Shown here piece after piece: positions 41,860-51,600 of a DNA stretch of 64,000 bases. The notes under the pieces are model-generated. The model saw nothing but the letters and a program-made list of their open reading frames with translations. It made no database searches and had not been told where the DNA came from. Positions within the stretch are counted from its first letter, which is position 1. Every line of letters starts with the position of its first letter. Where the stretch lies: positions 62,001 through 126,000 of the forward strand of contig CAZJWX010000005.1 of NCBI GenBank assembly GCA_964549915.1, written 5' to 3'. Source of the DNA: JAUZRW01 sp964549915 (GTDB lineage Bacteria > Chloroflexota > Anaerolineae > Aggregatilineales > Phototrophicaceae). Position numbers and translations under genes: made by a program.

Positions 41860-43254
41860 ATGGCGAAAACACGCACCAAATACGTCTGCTCCAACTGCGG
41901 CTGGCAAGGCGCTGCCCCCATGGGGCGCTGCCCCAACTGCAAAGCCTTCGGCACAGTGGAAGCGGTGGTGCAAGAAGTGGCACGGGCGAAGAGCGGACGC
42001 AAGGCGCAGAACCGCGCCCCTGCCGGCAGCATCCGCGCTGAGCCGGAGAAGTTGACGCAGATCAACCTGGATGAGCAAGAGCGCCTGCCGCTGCCCATGC
42101 AGGAGTTTGCGCGTGTGCTGGGTGGCGGCCTGGTTCCCGGCAGCATCACCCTGATCGGCGGTGAACCCGGTATCGGCAAGAGCACGCTGGTGCTGCAAAC
42201 GGCGGCGATGATCGCAGAGGCGCATGGCACCGTACTTTACGTCAGCGGTGAAGAGAGCACGCGACAGATCAAGATGCGTGCGGATCGGCTGGGAATCCGT
42301 GCCGATGACCTCTACCTGCTGACAGAAACCAATCTCGGCAATATTTTTGAACACGTCTACGAGTTGAATCCCGTGCTGCTGATCGTGGATTCAATCCAGA
42401 CGACTTACACCGAAGAACTGGATTCGTCGCCGGGGTTGGTCTCGCAGGTGCGCGAATGCGCCAGCCGCTTGCAGGGCTTGGCGAAATCTAACGGCGTGAC
42501 CACCTTCATGATCGGACACGTCACAAAAGAGGGCAACATCGCAGGCCCGCGCGTGCTGGAGCACATCGTGGATACGGTCATGTACCTGGAAGGCGACCCG
42601 TTCCAGTCGTTTCGCCTGCTGCGCAGCGTGAAGAACCGCTTCGGCGCGACCAGCGAGGTCGGCGTCTTCGAGATGGTCGGCAGTGGCATGGTGGAAGTGC
42701 CCAACCCGTCCGAGGCCTTCCTGGCGGAGCGTGTGGTCAATGCCCCCGGTTCGGCGATTGCGGTAACAATGGAAGGCACGCGCCCGCTGCTGGTCGAAGT
42801 ACAGGCGTTGACCAACCCGACCGCCTTCGGCAATCCGCGCCGCACCACCAACGGCGTCGATTTCAACCGCCTGCTGCTGACGGCTGCGGTGCTCAGCAAG
42901 CGCGTGGGGTTGCGCCTCTTCGAGCAAGACATCTTCGTCAACGTCGTCGGCGGCCTCAAAATCGACGAACCCGCCAGTGATCTCGCGACCGCCATCGCCA
43001 TCGCCAGCAGTTACTTCGACCGGGCGCTCCCGGCTGATATGGCCTTCATCGGCGAGATTGGCCTCAGCGGAGAACTGCGCACGGTGAACCAGCTTTCGCT
43101 GCGCCTGAACGAAGCGGCGAAAATTGGCTTCCGGCGTGTGGTGATTCCCAAAGTGCGGCGCAAGATTGACGATGTGCCGCACGACCTGGAGTTGATCCCG
43201 GTGCGCAGCGTGTCGGAAGCCCTGCACGTTGTCATGCCGCCGGAGAAGGACTAG
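41860..43254 (+). CDS. radA: DNA repair protein RadA
   Basis: RadA is a DnaB-like helicase that extends recombination intermediates formed by RecA. The 464-residue protein has the full layout: zinc finger 'CSNCGWQ...CPNC' (residues 9-29), Walker A 'GGEPGIGKSTLVLQ', Walker B 'LLIVDSIQT', the RadA-specific 'SVKNRFGATSEVG' motif and the C-terminal Lon-like domain ('DLATAIAIASSYFDRALP'). GAGGCGAAGG lies upstream of the ATG at 41860. It runs convergently toward the ABC ATPase gene. Confidence 0.97.
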   Translation: MAKTRTKYVCSNCGWQGAAPMGRCPNCKAFGTVEAVVQEVARAKSGRKAQNRAPAGSIRAEPEKLTQINLDEQERLPLPMQEFARVLGGGLVPGSITLIGGEPGIGKSTLVLQTAAMIAEAHGTVLYVSGEESTRQIKMRADRLGIRADDLYLLTETNLGNIFEHVYELNPVLLIVDSIQTTYTEELDSSPGLVSQVRECASRLQGLAKSNGVTTFMIGHVTKEGNIAGPRVLEHIVDTVMYLEGDPFQSFRLLRSVKNRFGATSEVGVFEMVGSGMVEVPNPSEAFLAERVVNAPGSAIAVTMEGTRPLLVEVQALTNPTAFGNPRRTTNGVDFNRLLLTAAVLSKRVGLRLFEQDIFVNVVGGLKIDEPASDLATAIAIASSYFDRALPADMAFIGEIGLSGELRTVNQLSLRLNEAAKIGFRRVVIPKVRRKIDDVPHDLELIPVRSVSEALHVVMPPEKD

Positions 43255-43346
43255 CACCCGTGAGAGGCGGGAGCGCAATTCGTCATGCCCGTTTTTTGGG
43301 CCACCAAGACGCGACCAAGACGAGCAAATAGACGCCGTGCCTGCAC

Positions 43347-44432
43347 TTACACCAGCAGGGGATCGCCCAGGTGGTCGCCGCTGCGAGTGTCGAAATACAT
43401 GGCCTGTTTTGCCTCAATGCGACAGCCCAGTGTATCTCCTGCACGATACTCCGTTCCGACTTCAGCTCGCACCCGGCTCTCGATTCCGGCCATGCTGCCT
43501 TCCAACAAGATGTAGCGCTCGGCGAAGTAAGGCGTCACCGACGTGATACGCAGGGGAATATCGCCGCCCAGGTGGATATGCTCCGCGCGGATTCCCAGGG
43601 TGATCGGTGTACCGTCGGAGACCTCGAACGGCAGCGGGAATCCGCCGAAATGCTCACTGTGCCAGCGCCCTTCGCGGGCATAGCCGGGGAAGAGGTTGAT
43701 GGCCGGAACGCCGATGAAGGACGCGACGAAGAGATTGGTCGGATGGTGATAGAGGTGTTGGTAGCTACCCACTTGCTCGATGTGCCCCTCGCGCATGATC
43801 ATCACCCGCTCGGACATCAGCGAGGCTTCTTGCTGGTCATGCGTGACGTAAATCGTCGTCACCGGGAATTCGGAGAGCAGCCGCCGGGCTTCCAGGCGGG
43901 CGGTGGTGCGCAGCTTGGCATCCAGGTTGGCGAAAGGTTCGTCGAAGATCAGCAGCTTCAGGTCGCGGGCAAAGGCGCGGGCGATGGCGACCCGCTGTTT
44001 CTCCCCGCCGGAAAGCTGGCGCGGATACTTCTGCATCAGATGCTCGATGCCGACTCCGGTGATTTTCGAGACCTGATGCACCCGCGCCGGAACCTCGCGT
44101 TCGCGCCTGCGCAGCCGCAGGAAGAAGCCGATGTTGTGTTCGGAATCCCAGGTCGGGATTAGCGCGAAGTGCTGGAAGACCATGCCGATGCCCCGGTCTT
44201 CGCGTGGGATGTCCTCCAGCGGGATGTCGTTGTAGAGGATTTCGCCGTGATCCGGCTCATCCAACCCGGCGATCATGCGCAGCAAGGTGGTTTTGCCGCT
44301 GCCCGATGGCCCGATGATGGCGAGATTGCCGCCTGTTTTCACCTTGAAAGAGACATCATCAACGGCTGTGAGCATCTTGCCGCGTTTCAGAGGAAACTGC
44401 TTGATGAGGTGCGCCACCGTAATATCGGTCAT
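43347..44432 (-). CDS. ABC transporter ATP-binding protein (sugar/polyamine-type importer)
   Basis: The 361-residue ATPase has Walker A 'IGPSGSGKTTLLRMIAG', Q-loop 'MVFQHFALIP', signature 'LSGGEKQRVAIARAFARDL', Walker B 'LLIFDEPFANLD' and switch His 'VTHDQQEA', followed by a TOBE domain (about 240-361). This layout is typical of CUT1 and PotA-like importers. No permease or binding protein is adjacent, so it may serve one or several transporters elsewhere. Confidence 0.94.
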   Translation of the reverse strand: MTDITVAHLIKQFPLKRGKMLTAVDDVSFKVKTGGNLAIIGPSGSGKTTLLRMIAGLDEPDHGEILYNDIPLEDIPREDRGIGMVFQHFALIPTWDSEHNIGFFLRLRRREREVPARVHQVSKITGVGIEHLMQKYPRQLSGGEKQRVAIARAFARDLKLLIFDEPFANLDAKLRTTARLEARRLLSEFPVTTIYVTHDQQEASLMSERVMIMREGHIEQVGSYQHLYHHPTNLFVASFIGVPAINLFPGYAREGRWHSEHFGGFPLPFEVSDGTPITLGIRAEHIHLGGDIPLRITSVTPYFAERYILLEGSMAGIESRVRAEVGTEYRAGDTLGCRIEAKQAMYFDTRSGDHLGDPLLV

Positions 44433-44555
44433 CGTTCTGGCCTCTCGCTCCGGGGCGTGCAGGTCTTCCCCTCAGTGTACGTGGGTAGGGGCGGCGGGTC
44501 AAAGGAGGAGCCGAAGCAGGGAGGGTTGTCACGCTTGTATGGGTCGATACGGCGC

Positions 44556-44637
44556 TTGACATCCTGTGCCGAAAGGGGCTAGCTTGAGGGTAAAGTCAGG
44601 CGATGCCGGAACAGCGTAACAAGGCCACAACATCGCC
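44556..44637 (+). promoter_or_regulatory. Promoter-like elements and leader hairpin of ilvE
   Basis: TTGACA (44556-44561) is a perfect -35, with a weak TAGCTT 18 bp downstream (44580-44585). The leader then holds GGCGATG (44599-44605) pairing exactly with CATCGCC (44631-44637). No Leu/Ile/Val-rich leader peptide is visible, so classic attenuation is not supported. Confidence 0.4.
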
Positions 44638-44709
44638 CCATTCGTTCCGAGCCTCGTCCACACGCCTTTTCGTTTGCTCATACGAGCAAAGTTCTGGAAG
44701 GAACAACTC

Positions 44710-45657
44710 ATGCCACAACAATTGCCCAACTATGCTTATTTCAATGGAAAGATTGTGCCCTACGCCGAAGCCAACGTCGGTTTGTTGAACCACGCTTTGA
44801 ATTACGGGACGGCTGTCTTCGGGGGCCTGCGCGGCTACTGGAACGCGGCAGAGGAACAACTCTACGTCTTCCGTCCGCTGGATCACTTCAAGCGTCTGAT
44901 CCAATCGGCAGCCCTGCTGCGCATCGACCTCGGTCACACGGCAGAAGAACTGGCGGCTATCCTGCGCGAACTGCTGCGCACCGAAAATTATCGCGAGACC
45001 GTCTACATCCGCCCCCTGGCATACAAAGCAACCGAAGGCATTGGCGTCAAGCTGCATGGCCTGGAAGATGCCTTCAGCATGGTGGCGCTGCCCTTCGGCA
45101 AGTATGTCGACAATGAAGAGGGGCTGCACGTCTGCTTTTCGGCATGGCAGCGCGTGAACGATAATTCGATTCCGGCTCGTGGGAAAGTCGCCGGATCGTA
45201 TGTCAATTCTGCGCTCATCAAGAGTGACGCCCTGCTGGCGGGCTACGATGAAGCCCTGGTGCTCACTGCCGACGGACACCTTTCCGAGGGCAGTGCAGCC
45301 AATGTGATGCTGGTGCGCGATGGCAAGCTCATCACCGCACCTGTGACGGAAGACATCCTGGAAGGCATCACCAGGCGCACCATCATGCAGTTGGCCCGCG
45401 AAGAATTGGGGCTGGAAGTCGTCGAGCGCCAAATTGACCGCACCGAGGTGTACATCGCGGATGAATGCTTCATGTGTGGCACCGGGATGCAGGTAGCTGC
45501 GGTGACGCGCGTCGAGCACCGTCCGATTGGTACGGGCGAAATGGGGCCGATCACGCAGCAACTGCGGCAGGTCTACTTCGACCTGGTGGGTGGTCGTCTG
45601 CCTCAGTACAAAGATTGGCTGATGCCTGTCTACGTCGATGAGCCTGTGAACGCCTGA
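44710..45657 (+). CDS. ilvE: Branched-chain amino acid aminotransferase
   Basis: This fold-IV PLP enzyme performs the last step of Leu, Ile and Val synthesis. The 315-residue protein shows 'LLNHALNYGTAVFGGLRGYW', the PLP Lys region 'ARGKVAGSYVNSALIKSDAL' and 'HLSEGSAANVMLVRDGKLIT', then 'GITRRTIMQLA' and 'ECFMCGTGMQVAAV'. GGAAGGAAC precedes the ATG at 44710. A D-amino-acid or 4-amino-4-deoxychorismate role is less likely given the motif set. Confidence 0.94.
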   Translation: MPQQLPNYAYFNGKIVPYAEANVGLLNHALNYGTAVFGGLRGYWNAAEEQLYVFRPLDHFKRLIQSAALLRIDLGHTAEELAAILRELLRTENYRETVYIRPLAYKATEGIGVKLHGLEDAFSMVALPFGKYVDNEEGLHVCFSAWQRVNDNSIPARGKVAGSYVNSALIKSDALLAGYDEALVLTADGHLSEGSAANVMLVRDGKLITAPVTEDILEGITRRTIMQLAREELGLEVVERQIDRTEVYIADECFMCGTGMQVAAVTRVEHRPIGTGEMGPITQQLRQVYFDLVGGRLPQYKDWLMPVYVDEPVNA

Positions 45658-45671
45658 TCTCCGCGTGTATT

Positions 45672-45699
45672 TGGGGTGCTCGCTGTCGGGAGCGCCCCA
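45672..45699 (+). terminator. Hairpin after ilvE
   Basis: TGGGGTGCTC (45672-45681) pairs with GAGCGCCCCA (45690-45699), with one wobble pair. It begins 15 bp after the stop and is followed by a C-run, not T. Confidence 0.5.
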
Positions 45700-45910
45700 C
45701 ACCCCCCCCCGAAGTGGCTCTTATTCAACAAGGTGTATCTTCTGGCCTGTCCTGGCATCCATACTTATTGTTTTGTGTGAGAAGTGGAATAGCAAATCCA
45801 CGCCAGTGGCTTCGTAGCACTAATACGACTCCAACAGGCGCGTGCAGCCGCTGCTCACATCTCCCTGTTATATTGATGACTGTACGCAAGGAAATTGTGA
45901 GAAACCAACC

Positions 45911-46432
45911 ATGCAGAACCTACAAGAGTTGTACATGGAACAACTGCGCGATGTCTACGATGCAGAACATCAACTGCTGGAAGCGCTGCCGATCCTGGCG
46001 CGTGCGGCTGGCACAGAAGACCTGACGCAGGCCTTTGAGCGGCACCTCGTTCACACGCAGCAGCACATCCAGCGGCTGCAGCAGGTTTTCGATTACGTGG
46101 GGACAGAACCGCGTCGTAAAACCTGCGCGGCAATGCAGGGATTGCTGTACGAAGCCCGCGAGATCATCCAGCAGAGCGGCGAACCGCACACGCGCGATGC
46201 GGCCTTGATCGCGGCGGCACAGCGCATCGAACACTACGAAATCGCCGCTTACGGAACGTTGAGCGCCTACGCCGACGAACTGGCGCACAGCGATGCGCAC
46301 ACGCTGCTGCAAGAGACGCTCAATGAAGAGAAAAACATGGATCAGGCGTTGACGGCGCTGGCGCTGACTTCCATCAACCAGAGCGCTCGCGTAGAGATTG
46401 GCACGCGCAGCCCGCACGCGAACGACTTCTGA
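45911..46432 (+). CDS. DUF892 (YciE/YciF-type) ferritin-like protein
   Basis: The 173-residue four-helix bundle has the family opening 'QELYMEQLRDVYDAEHQLLE' and metal-ligand-like Glu/His residues in 'HLVHTQQHIQRL', 'AQRIEHYEIAAYGTL' and 'LQETLNEEKNMD'. DUF892 proteins are induced by stress in other bacteria and probably bind a di-iron centre. The ATG at 45911 gives the conserved N-terminus; the frame is open further upstream. Confidence 0.92.
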   Translation: MQNLQELYMEQLRDVYDAEHQLLEALPILARAAGTEDLTQAFERHLVHTQQHIQRLQQVFDYVGTEPRRKTCAAMQGLLYEAREIIQQSGEPHTRDAALIAAAQRIEHYEIAAYGTLSAYADELAHSDAHTLLQETLNEEKNMDQALTALALTSINQSARVEIGTRSPHANDF

Positions 46433-46591
46433 GCGGGGAGAGATTCTCTACGCAAATGATGATTTCCCCTACTGTCGTGCCGCCGCAGCACGCAGTACGG
46501 TGAAAATGTGCTCGACGAGGGCCAATCTACAGGTGGCGCTATGAGACGCTCGGGAGAAGCTTCGGATCAGGGCATTTGTACCGTTGGCGAC

Positions 46592-47464
46592 TCAGCCGAA
46601 GCGTTTGCGCAGGTATTCCAGCGCTACCCGGTCGATCTTGTCCGGCGTGGTTTCCAGGCTCCAGCGTTCTTCCAGATTCTCATTGCCGACCAGCACCCAG
46701 AACGCCTGCTTTGCGACGGCATCCCACTCGCCGCTGACTTCGCCGCCCATATACCCCTGGTTCACGAGGAGGTTCTGCAATTCTCGCGCAATTTCCTCGT
46801 TGATGGGGATCAAGTCTTCGGATTTGACTTCGCCGAAGAAGAGATGATGTGATTCGAGCAGTTGGCGCAATTTCTTCACGGGCTGCTCGTCATCGTCCAC
46901 TCGCAGGTCGAGGTAGCGATCATTATCGCCGCCATAGCCCCCCAGCGGTTTGACGACCTGCACCGCCGCCGACTGTTTGCCGCGTTTATCGCCGCCCGCG
47001 CTCTCGCCCGCACGCAGCGCCGCCACCAGTCGATCCGCCAGTTCCCCGGTTGCCGAGAGATAGGCTTCCGACATAGCATCCAGCACTTCGGCACCTGTGA
47101 GGATATTGCCCTGTACGCTGAACTGTGTGCCGAGCTTGTGCCCTGCCCATTCGTTGCAATCCTTGCCCGTATGTGCTGCGACGTTGCCCTGTGCATCGAC
47201 GATACCTACCTGCCGCGATTCGCGCTTGGGGTCATCTTTGAGCAATTCGGCGAGGGTTTCGGCAGCCGTCTTGCCCTGCGCCAACATCGCCAATCCTGCC
47301 GGGCCGAACCCGACTTTGGCGAAGGCTTGCGTCGCCACTGCACCCGCTTCGGCCTGCGCCCAACTGACCAGCGCACCCGCCGCCAGGAATTTGCTCGCAA
47401 CCGCCACTCCCCAGGCATTTTCGTCCGGTGAATATGCCACGATGGAGAAGGTGTTGAGTTTCAT
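46592..47464 (-). CDS. DUF1028 domain protein with C-terminal peptidoglycan-binding-like region
   Basis: The 290-residue protein's first 210 residues match DUF1028, a presumed Ntn-hydrolase: 'MKLNTFSIVAYSPDENAWGV', 'AQAEAGAVATQAFAKVGFGP' and 'GGYGGDNDRYLDLRVDDD'. The last 75 residues ('LIPINEEIARELQNLLVNQG' onward) resemble the helical PG_binding_1 domain. Despite that, no signal peptide is seen. Substrate is unknown. Confidence 0.9.
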   Translation of the reverse strand: MKLNTFSIVAYSPDENAWGVAVASKFLAAGALVSWAQAEAGAVATQAFAKVGFGPAGLAMLAQGKTAAETLAELLKDDPKRESRQVGIVDAQGNVAAHTGKDCNEWAGHKLGTQFSVQGNILTGAEVLDAMSEAYLSATGELADRLVAALRAGESAGGDKRGKQSAAVQVVKPLGGYGGDNDRYLDLRVDDDEQPVKKLRQLLESHHLFFGEVKSEDLIPINEEIARELQNLLVNQGYMGGEVSGEWDAVAKQAFWVLVGNENLEERWSLETTPDKIDRVALEYLRKRFG

Positions 47465-47574
47465 AGCGTTCGTCCTTCCGCGCCCATATGGGGAAATTGA
47501 ATCGCCCCACCATTGTATCGTGGAAGCGGGAAACTACCAGCAAAAGATCACGTCCTGTTGACGGAGCGAACGAC

Positions 47575-48330
47575 TCACAGCGAATCGAGGTGAAAGCGAG
47601 GATGCTGCGCCCAATTGCGTAGAAATTCGCCATCGACCAGGTGATAGGCCTGTGGTTGCCCCGCATGGTTCGCGTACAGGATTTCATGCGCCGTCCCTGC
47701 AATTGACGCCGCCAGTTCGCGCGAATCGTCCAGCGTCCATTCTTCGGCGGCGCGCCGGGTGTAAAAATGCGGCCTCAGGCGCAGCCTCACGAAAGCGTCG
47801 TACTCCTCGGCGAGTTCCGCCGCCATATAAGTCACCAGCAGTGTGTCTTCTTCGCGTTCCAGGAAGGCCGCCAGTTCGATGCGATGCTGGGGCAGGCATC
47901 CCAGCACCTGCACCAGGGAAGCCAGCTCCTGGGGCTGCGCTTCATCCATCTGCCAGAACAGCGGCGTAACGGCCTGCACATCCACCCCAATCGGACGAAT
48001 AGCGGTGGTGATGGGCACGGTTCCCAACTGCTGCCCGTCGCGGATGCCGACCTTCCAGTAATCGTGTCGTGCTTCGCGGATGGTCGCGTGCAGGGCAGCG
48101 ATTTCGTCTTTGAGCAAGCCAGCGGGTAATTCTTCCATCCACAATTCCAGGCGCAGCAGCAGCAGTTCGCGCTGGTCGCGCACATAGTCGTGATGGCGCT
48201 GGTTGCGGCGGGCGAAGGGGCGGCGCTGTTCCACTTCGGAGCAGACGGTTTCCAGCCATACATACAGGGCTTGTACCTGCAAATCGGTCAGGGCGTAGGG
48301 GATGAGGATGGTTGCTGTGGGTGCGGGCAT
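47575..48330 (-). CDS. Unknown 251-residue protein
   Basis: I do not recognise a family. The protein is soluble and largely helical, with many Arg, Glu and Leu residues ('RDQRELLLLRLELWMEELPA') and no membrane segment. The ATG at 48330 has GGA close upstream; an in-frame ATG at 48357 is an alternative. It ends 110 bp from the DUF1028 start and is oriented the same way, so co-transcription is possible. Confidence 0.72.
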   Translation of the reverse strand: MPAPTATILIPYALTDLQVQALYVWLETVCSEVEQRRPFARRNQRHHDYVRDQRELLLLRLELWMEELPAGLLKDEIAALHATIREARHDYWKVGIRDGQQLGTVPITTAIRPIGVDVQAVTPLFWQMDEAQPQELASLVQVLGCLPQHRIELAAFLEREEDTLLVTYMAAELAEEYDAFVRLRLRPHFYTRRAAEEWTLDDSRELAASIAGTAHEILYANHAGQPQAYHLVDGEFLRNWAQHPRFHLDSL

Positions 48331-48636
48331 TGCATTCCAGGGAAACGGGCAGGACATACTGGTTTCTAGTGTAGCAGGTTGATCGTCGGTTTTCAGTCGT
48401 CAGTTTCTGGCGGTCAGTTATGAGAGCGCGTTTACCAAAACAGACATTACGCGAAAGTTTGTCATATCGGTTCATTTTGCCCCTCTGCATCTCCCTCCAC
48501 TGTGTGAGCCGTCCTCCTCGAGAATCGGCGAGGGGGTGGGGGTGGGGAAGAGCTAACAATGCCTTATGCTCAACCTGGCAATGTCATCTGCAAACACCCT
48601 CTGAGAACGCAGAGCGCCTCGCTCGAAGTCCCGTGC
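48331..48636. other. Intergenic region with degenerate repeat
   Basis: No gene is visible. Bases 48500-48550 contain purine-rich CTCCTCGAG...GGCGAGGGGGTGGGGG, resembling the ends of the 41584-41762 element, so this is probably a decayed copy. It lies 3' of the giant RHS gene. Confidence 0.35.
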
Positions 48637-51600
48637 TCACTCGCTGAAGCCCAGCGGTGGCACGCAGTCAGCGCAGTCTGTCGGCGGCAGAATCGGCTGC
48701 ACCAGGTCGAAAGTTGCTTCGCGCAGGGCATCGAGCGCATCCAGCACGGGTAGTTCCAGGCGCACCATCGGCGCATCAGCCCGGGGCAGGGTGAGCGTCG
48801 GCGCGGGGTCGCGCTGCTGCGGTAAGTGCAAGGTCGCGTCTGTCTCCTGCAGGAGTGCGGTTGCCAGCGGGACGCGCTGCAAGTCGTCCACCAGGGCGTT
48901 TTCGGCGGCGAAACGCGGCGTGTAGGCCGAGGGCAGCGTCACCGACGGCATCCCACGCGGCAAAACAGGCTCGGTTCGCCACAGGAGCGGGTCGCTCATC
49001 ACGCGCATCACATGCGTCTGCACATCGTCCAGCAGCGTGAAAGGATCGGCAGCCCTGGTCGGGTCTGGCAGGGGGTTCGGTAGCCAGCTACCGCCGCTTT
49101 CGTACAGCGAAAGCACACGGTGCAGCGGTGCGGATTCGCGTGCTCGGGCTGCGCTGGGCATGGGATGCAGGTCGTAGAGGTAAAAATCCGTCAGCAGCGG
49201 ATCCATGCGCCCGACGACAGCGTTGGTCTGGTAGCGCAGCGACTCCAGCAGGTACAGCGCACGTACGGTCTCATCGCTCTGCAAGCGCTGTGTGCTCTGC
49301 GGAACGGTGAAATTCGGCACGTCCAGGTCGGGCAGCAGGTCTTCGGGCTGCAAATCCTCATCCAGCGCGGCGGCGCGTGTGGGTTGTACGACTGGCTCAG
49401 CCGCCAGGCCAGCGGAATCCGTGAAAACGAAGGGGCGGTTGCGTGCGTAGGTGTACAACGTGCCGATGGGATCCTGGCGCAGCGGATCAACCTGCAAGAA
49501 GCGCCCCACCTGCGAGTCGTAGGTGCGCAGCCCGGTCAGGTAAAGGCCGCTTCCTGGTTCGTAGAGGTACCCGGCAAAGAGCGGCTGCGGCTGCAAAATC
49601 GCCGACTCATCGGGCGCGATGCCCTCGCTCGTCGGGTAGATTCGCGTGCCGAAGCTCCCGTATTCCAGCGCGTGCCGGGGATCGTTGCTCAGCGTGCCAT
49701 CGCTGGTGGCGTAACGGCGCGGACTTCCCAACTGGTCAAACAGCGGCCAGAGCGTTTCGTCATTCTGCCCCATGAGGAGCTGCCAGTCCCCGAACATCAG
49801 CGCGGGTTGCAAGCCGCCTGTGCCTCGGCTGCCCAGGAAAGACTCGCCATTGTAGTAGAATTCGCGGAAATCCTCGCCTGACTCCCAGCGTACGACCCGG
49901 CTGAAGATGTCGTACTCCAGGCGCACATCGACAGTCTCCCCAGCGGCATTGACCCCCTGTATGGCGATCAGGCGATTCTCCTGGTCATACGTTAGCGCGA
50001 GATCGTTGCTTTCTTCCACCGCGCCCTGCCGCGCAATGATATAGCGCACCCGATCCAGGTTGCCGTTGGCGTCGTACTCGTAGCGCACATCGGGCTGGGA
50101 GGGGGTGGTCTGCGCTTGCACTGCACCCACAAACAGAGCCAGAACGAGCGGCAGCGCCCAGACGCTGCGCCGTCTGCGCCAGGTCATCCCGCCAATGACC
50201 AGCCCCAGGGCGGGTAGCAGCGACAGGGTGCCCGCTCGTGTCGTGCCGTTGCGCACCTCGCCAATCAACTGATTCTGGTCGTTGTAGAGATAGAGCGTGC
50301 GCTGCCCATCGCGGATTTCTTCGATTCGGTTCCCGGCGGCGTCGTAGCGGAAACTCGCCGTGTAGACCGTCTCGCCGATTTCGTTGAGCCAGCGCTCGTC
50401 AATCAGGCGGTGCGCGACATCATAGCTGTAGAGCGCCCGCCAACCATCCGTGATGCGATCCGCCCGAATGAGGTTGCCGACTGCGTCGTACTGGTAATTG
50501 AACCCTTCCAGGCGGGTGTTATCTGCACCCAGGTGCAAGATGCTCAGGATACGCCCGGCAGCGTCGTAGTTGATGGCGGTCTGCACGCCGTTGCTGCGAA
50601 TGATCTGGCGCACGTAGCCGCGTTCGTCGTAGACGATTTCTACCGTTTCGTCGCCATAGTCAATGCGCACCGGGCGGTAGAGGTCATCATAGGTGTAGAG
50701 TGTTGTACCCAGTTCCCCCGCATCACGCACCAGTAGATTTCCGGCCAGATCATAGGTGTAGGACACCGCCAGATTGCCCTGTTCCAGCCGTACCATGCGC
50801 CCCAGTGCATCGTACTCGTAGCGGATGTTCCCGGCACGAATCAGGCGTCCGGCGGCGTCGTATTCATATAGCGCGTCGTTCGCTGCCGGGTAGCGCACCG
50901 CTGCCAGATACCCCGCCGCGTCGTACTCATAACTCGTCTGGCTCCCATCCGGGAAGGTGCGTGTGATGGGTTGCCCCAGGGCGTTGAGCGTGTAGCGAGC
51001 CGTACCGTCGCCCATCTCCATTTCGATGACGTTGCCCGCTACATCCAGGCGATAGGTTACGCGCTGACGGACTCCGTTCTGGTTCGTGGGCAGGACGACC
51101 TCGGCGAGGTTGCCCGCCGTGTCGTAGCGCAGGCCAACGGTGCTGCCCAGCGGATAGACGATGCGCGTCACGCGGTTGCGCTCGTCATATTCGTACTGTA
51201 CGACGCTGCCCAGCGGGTCGCTGATCTGCACCAGATTGTCGACGGAGTCGTAGGAATACGTCCACGCGCTGTTCTCGCCATCCACATAGCGCACCCGGCG
51301 ATCCAGCGCATCGTAGGTCAGGTTGATGCTGATGGGGGCGTCCTGGTCAGCGCTTTCGGGCAGGGTGATCTCACGCAGATTCCCGGCATCGTCGTAGAAG
51401 TAACTCATCGCCAGTGTTTGCTCGCCCAGCGTGCGCTCGATGCGGCTGATATTCTCCAGCGAATAGAACGTGCGCGTATCCGTGCCCAGCGGATCTTCGA
51501 TGCGAATCAATTGCCCCAGCGCATTGTATTCGAAGGTGTAGCGGCTCTCGACAGGGGTGCCGACGGCGAGGGTTGCCTGTAGCAGGCGGTTGTTCTGATC

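Noticed and set aside
44599..44709. Branched-chain amino acid leader peptide upstream of ilvE
   Set aside because: The short frame starting at 44603 is not enriched in Leu, Ile or Val and no terminator/antiterminator pair is visible.
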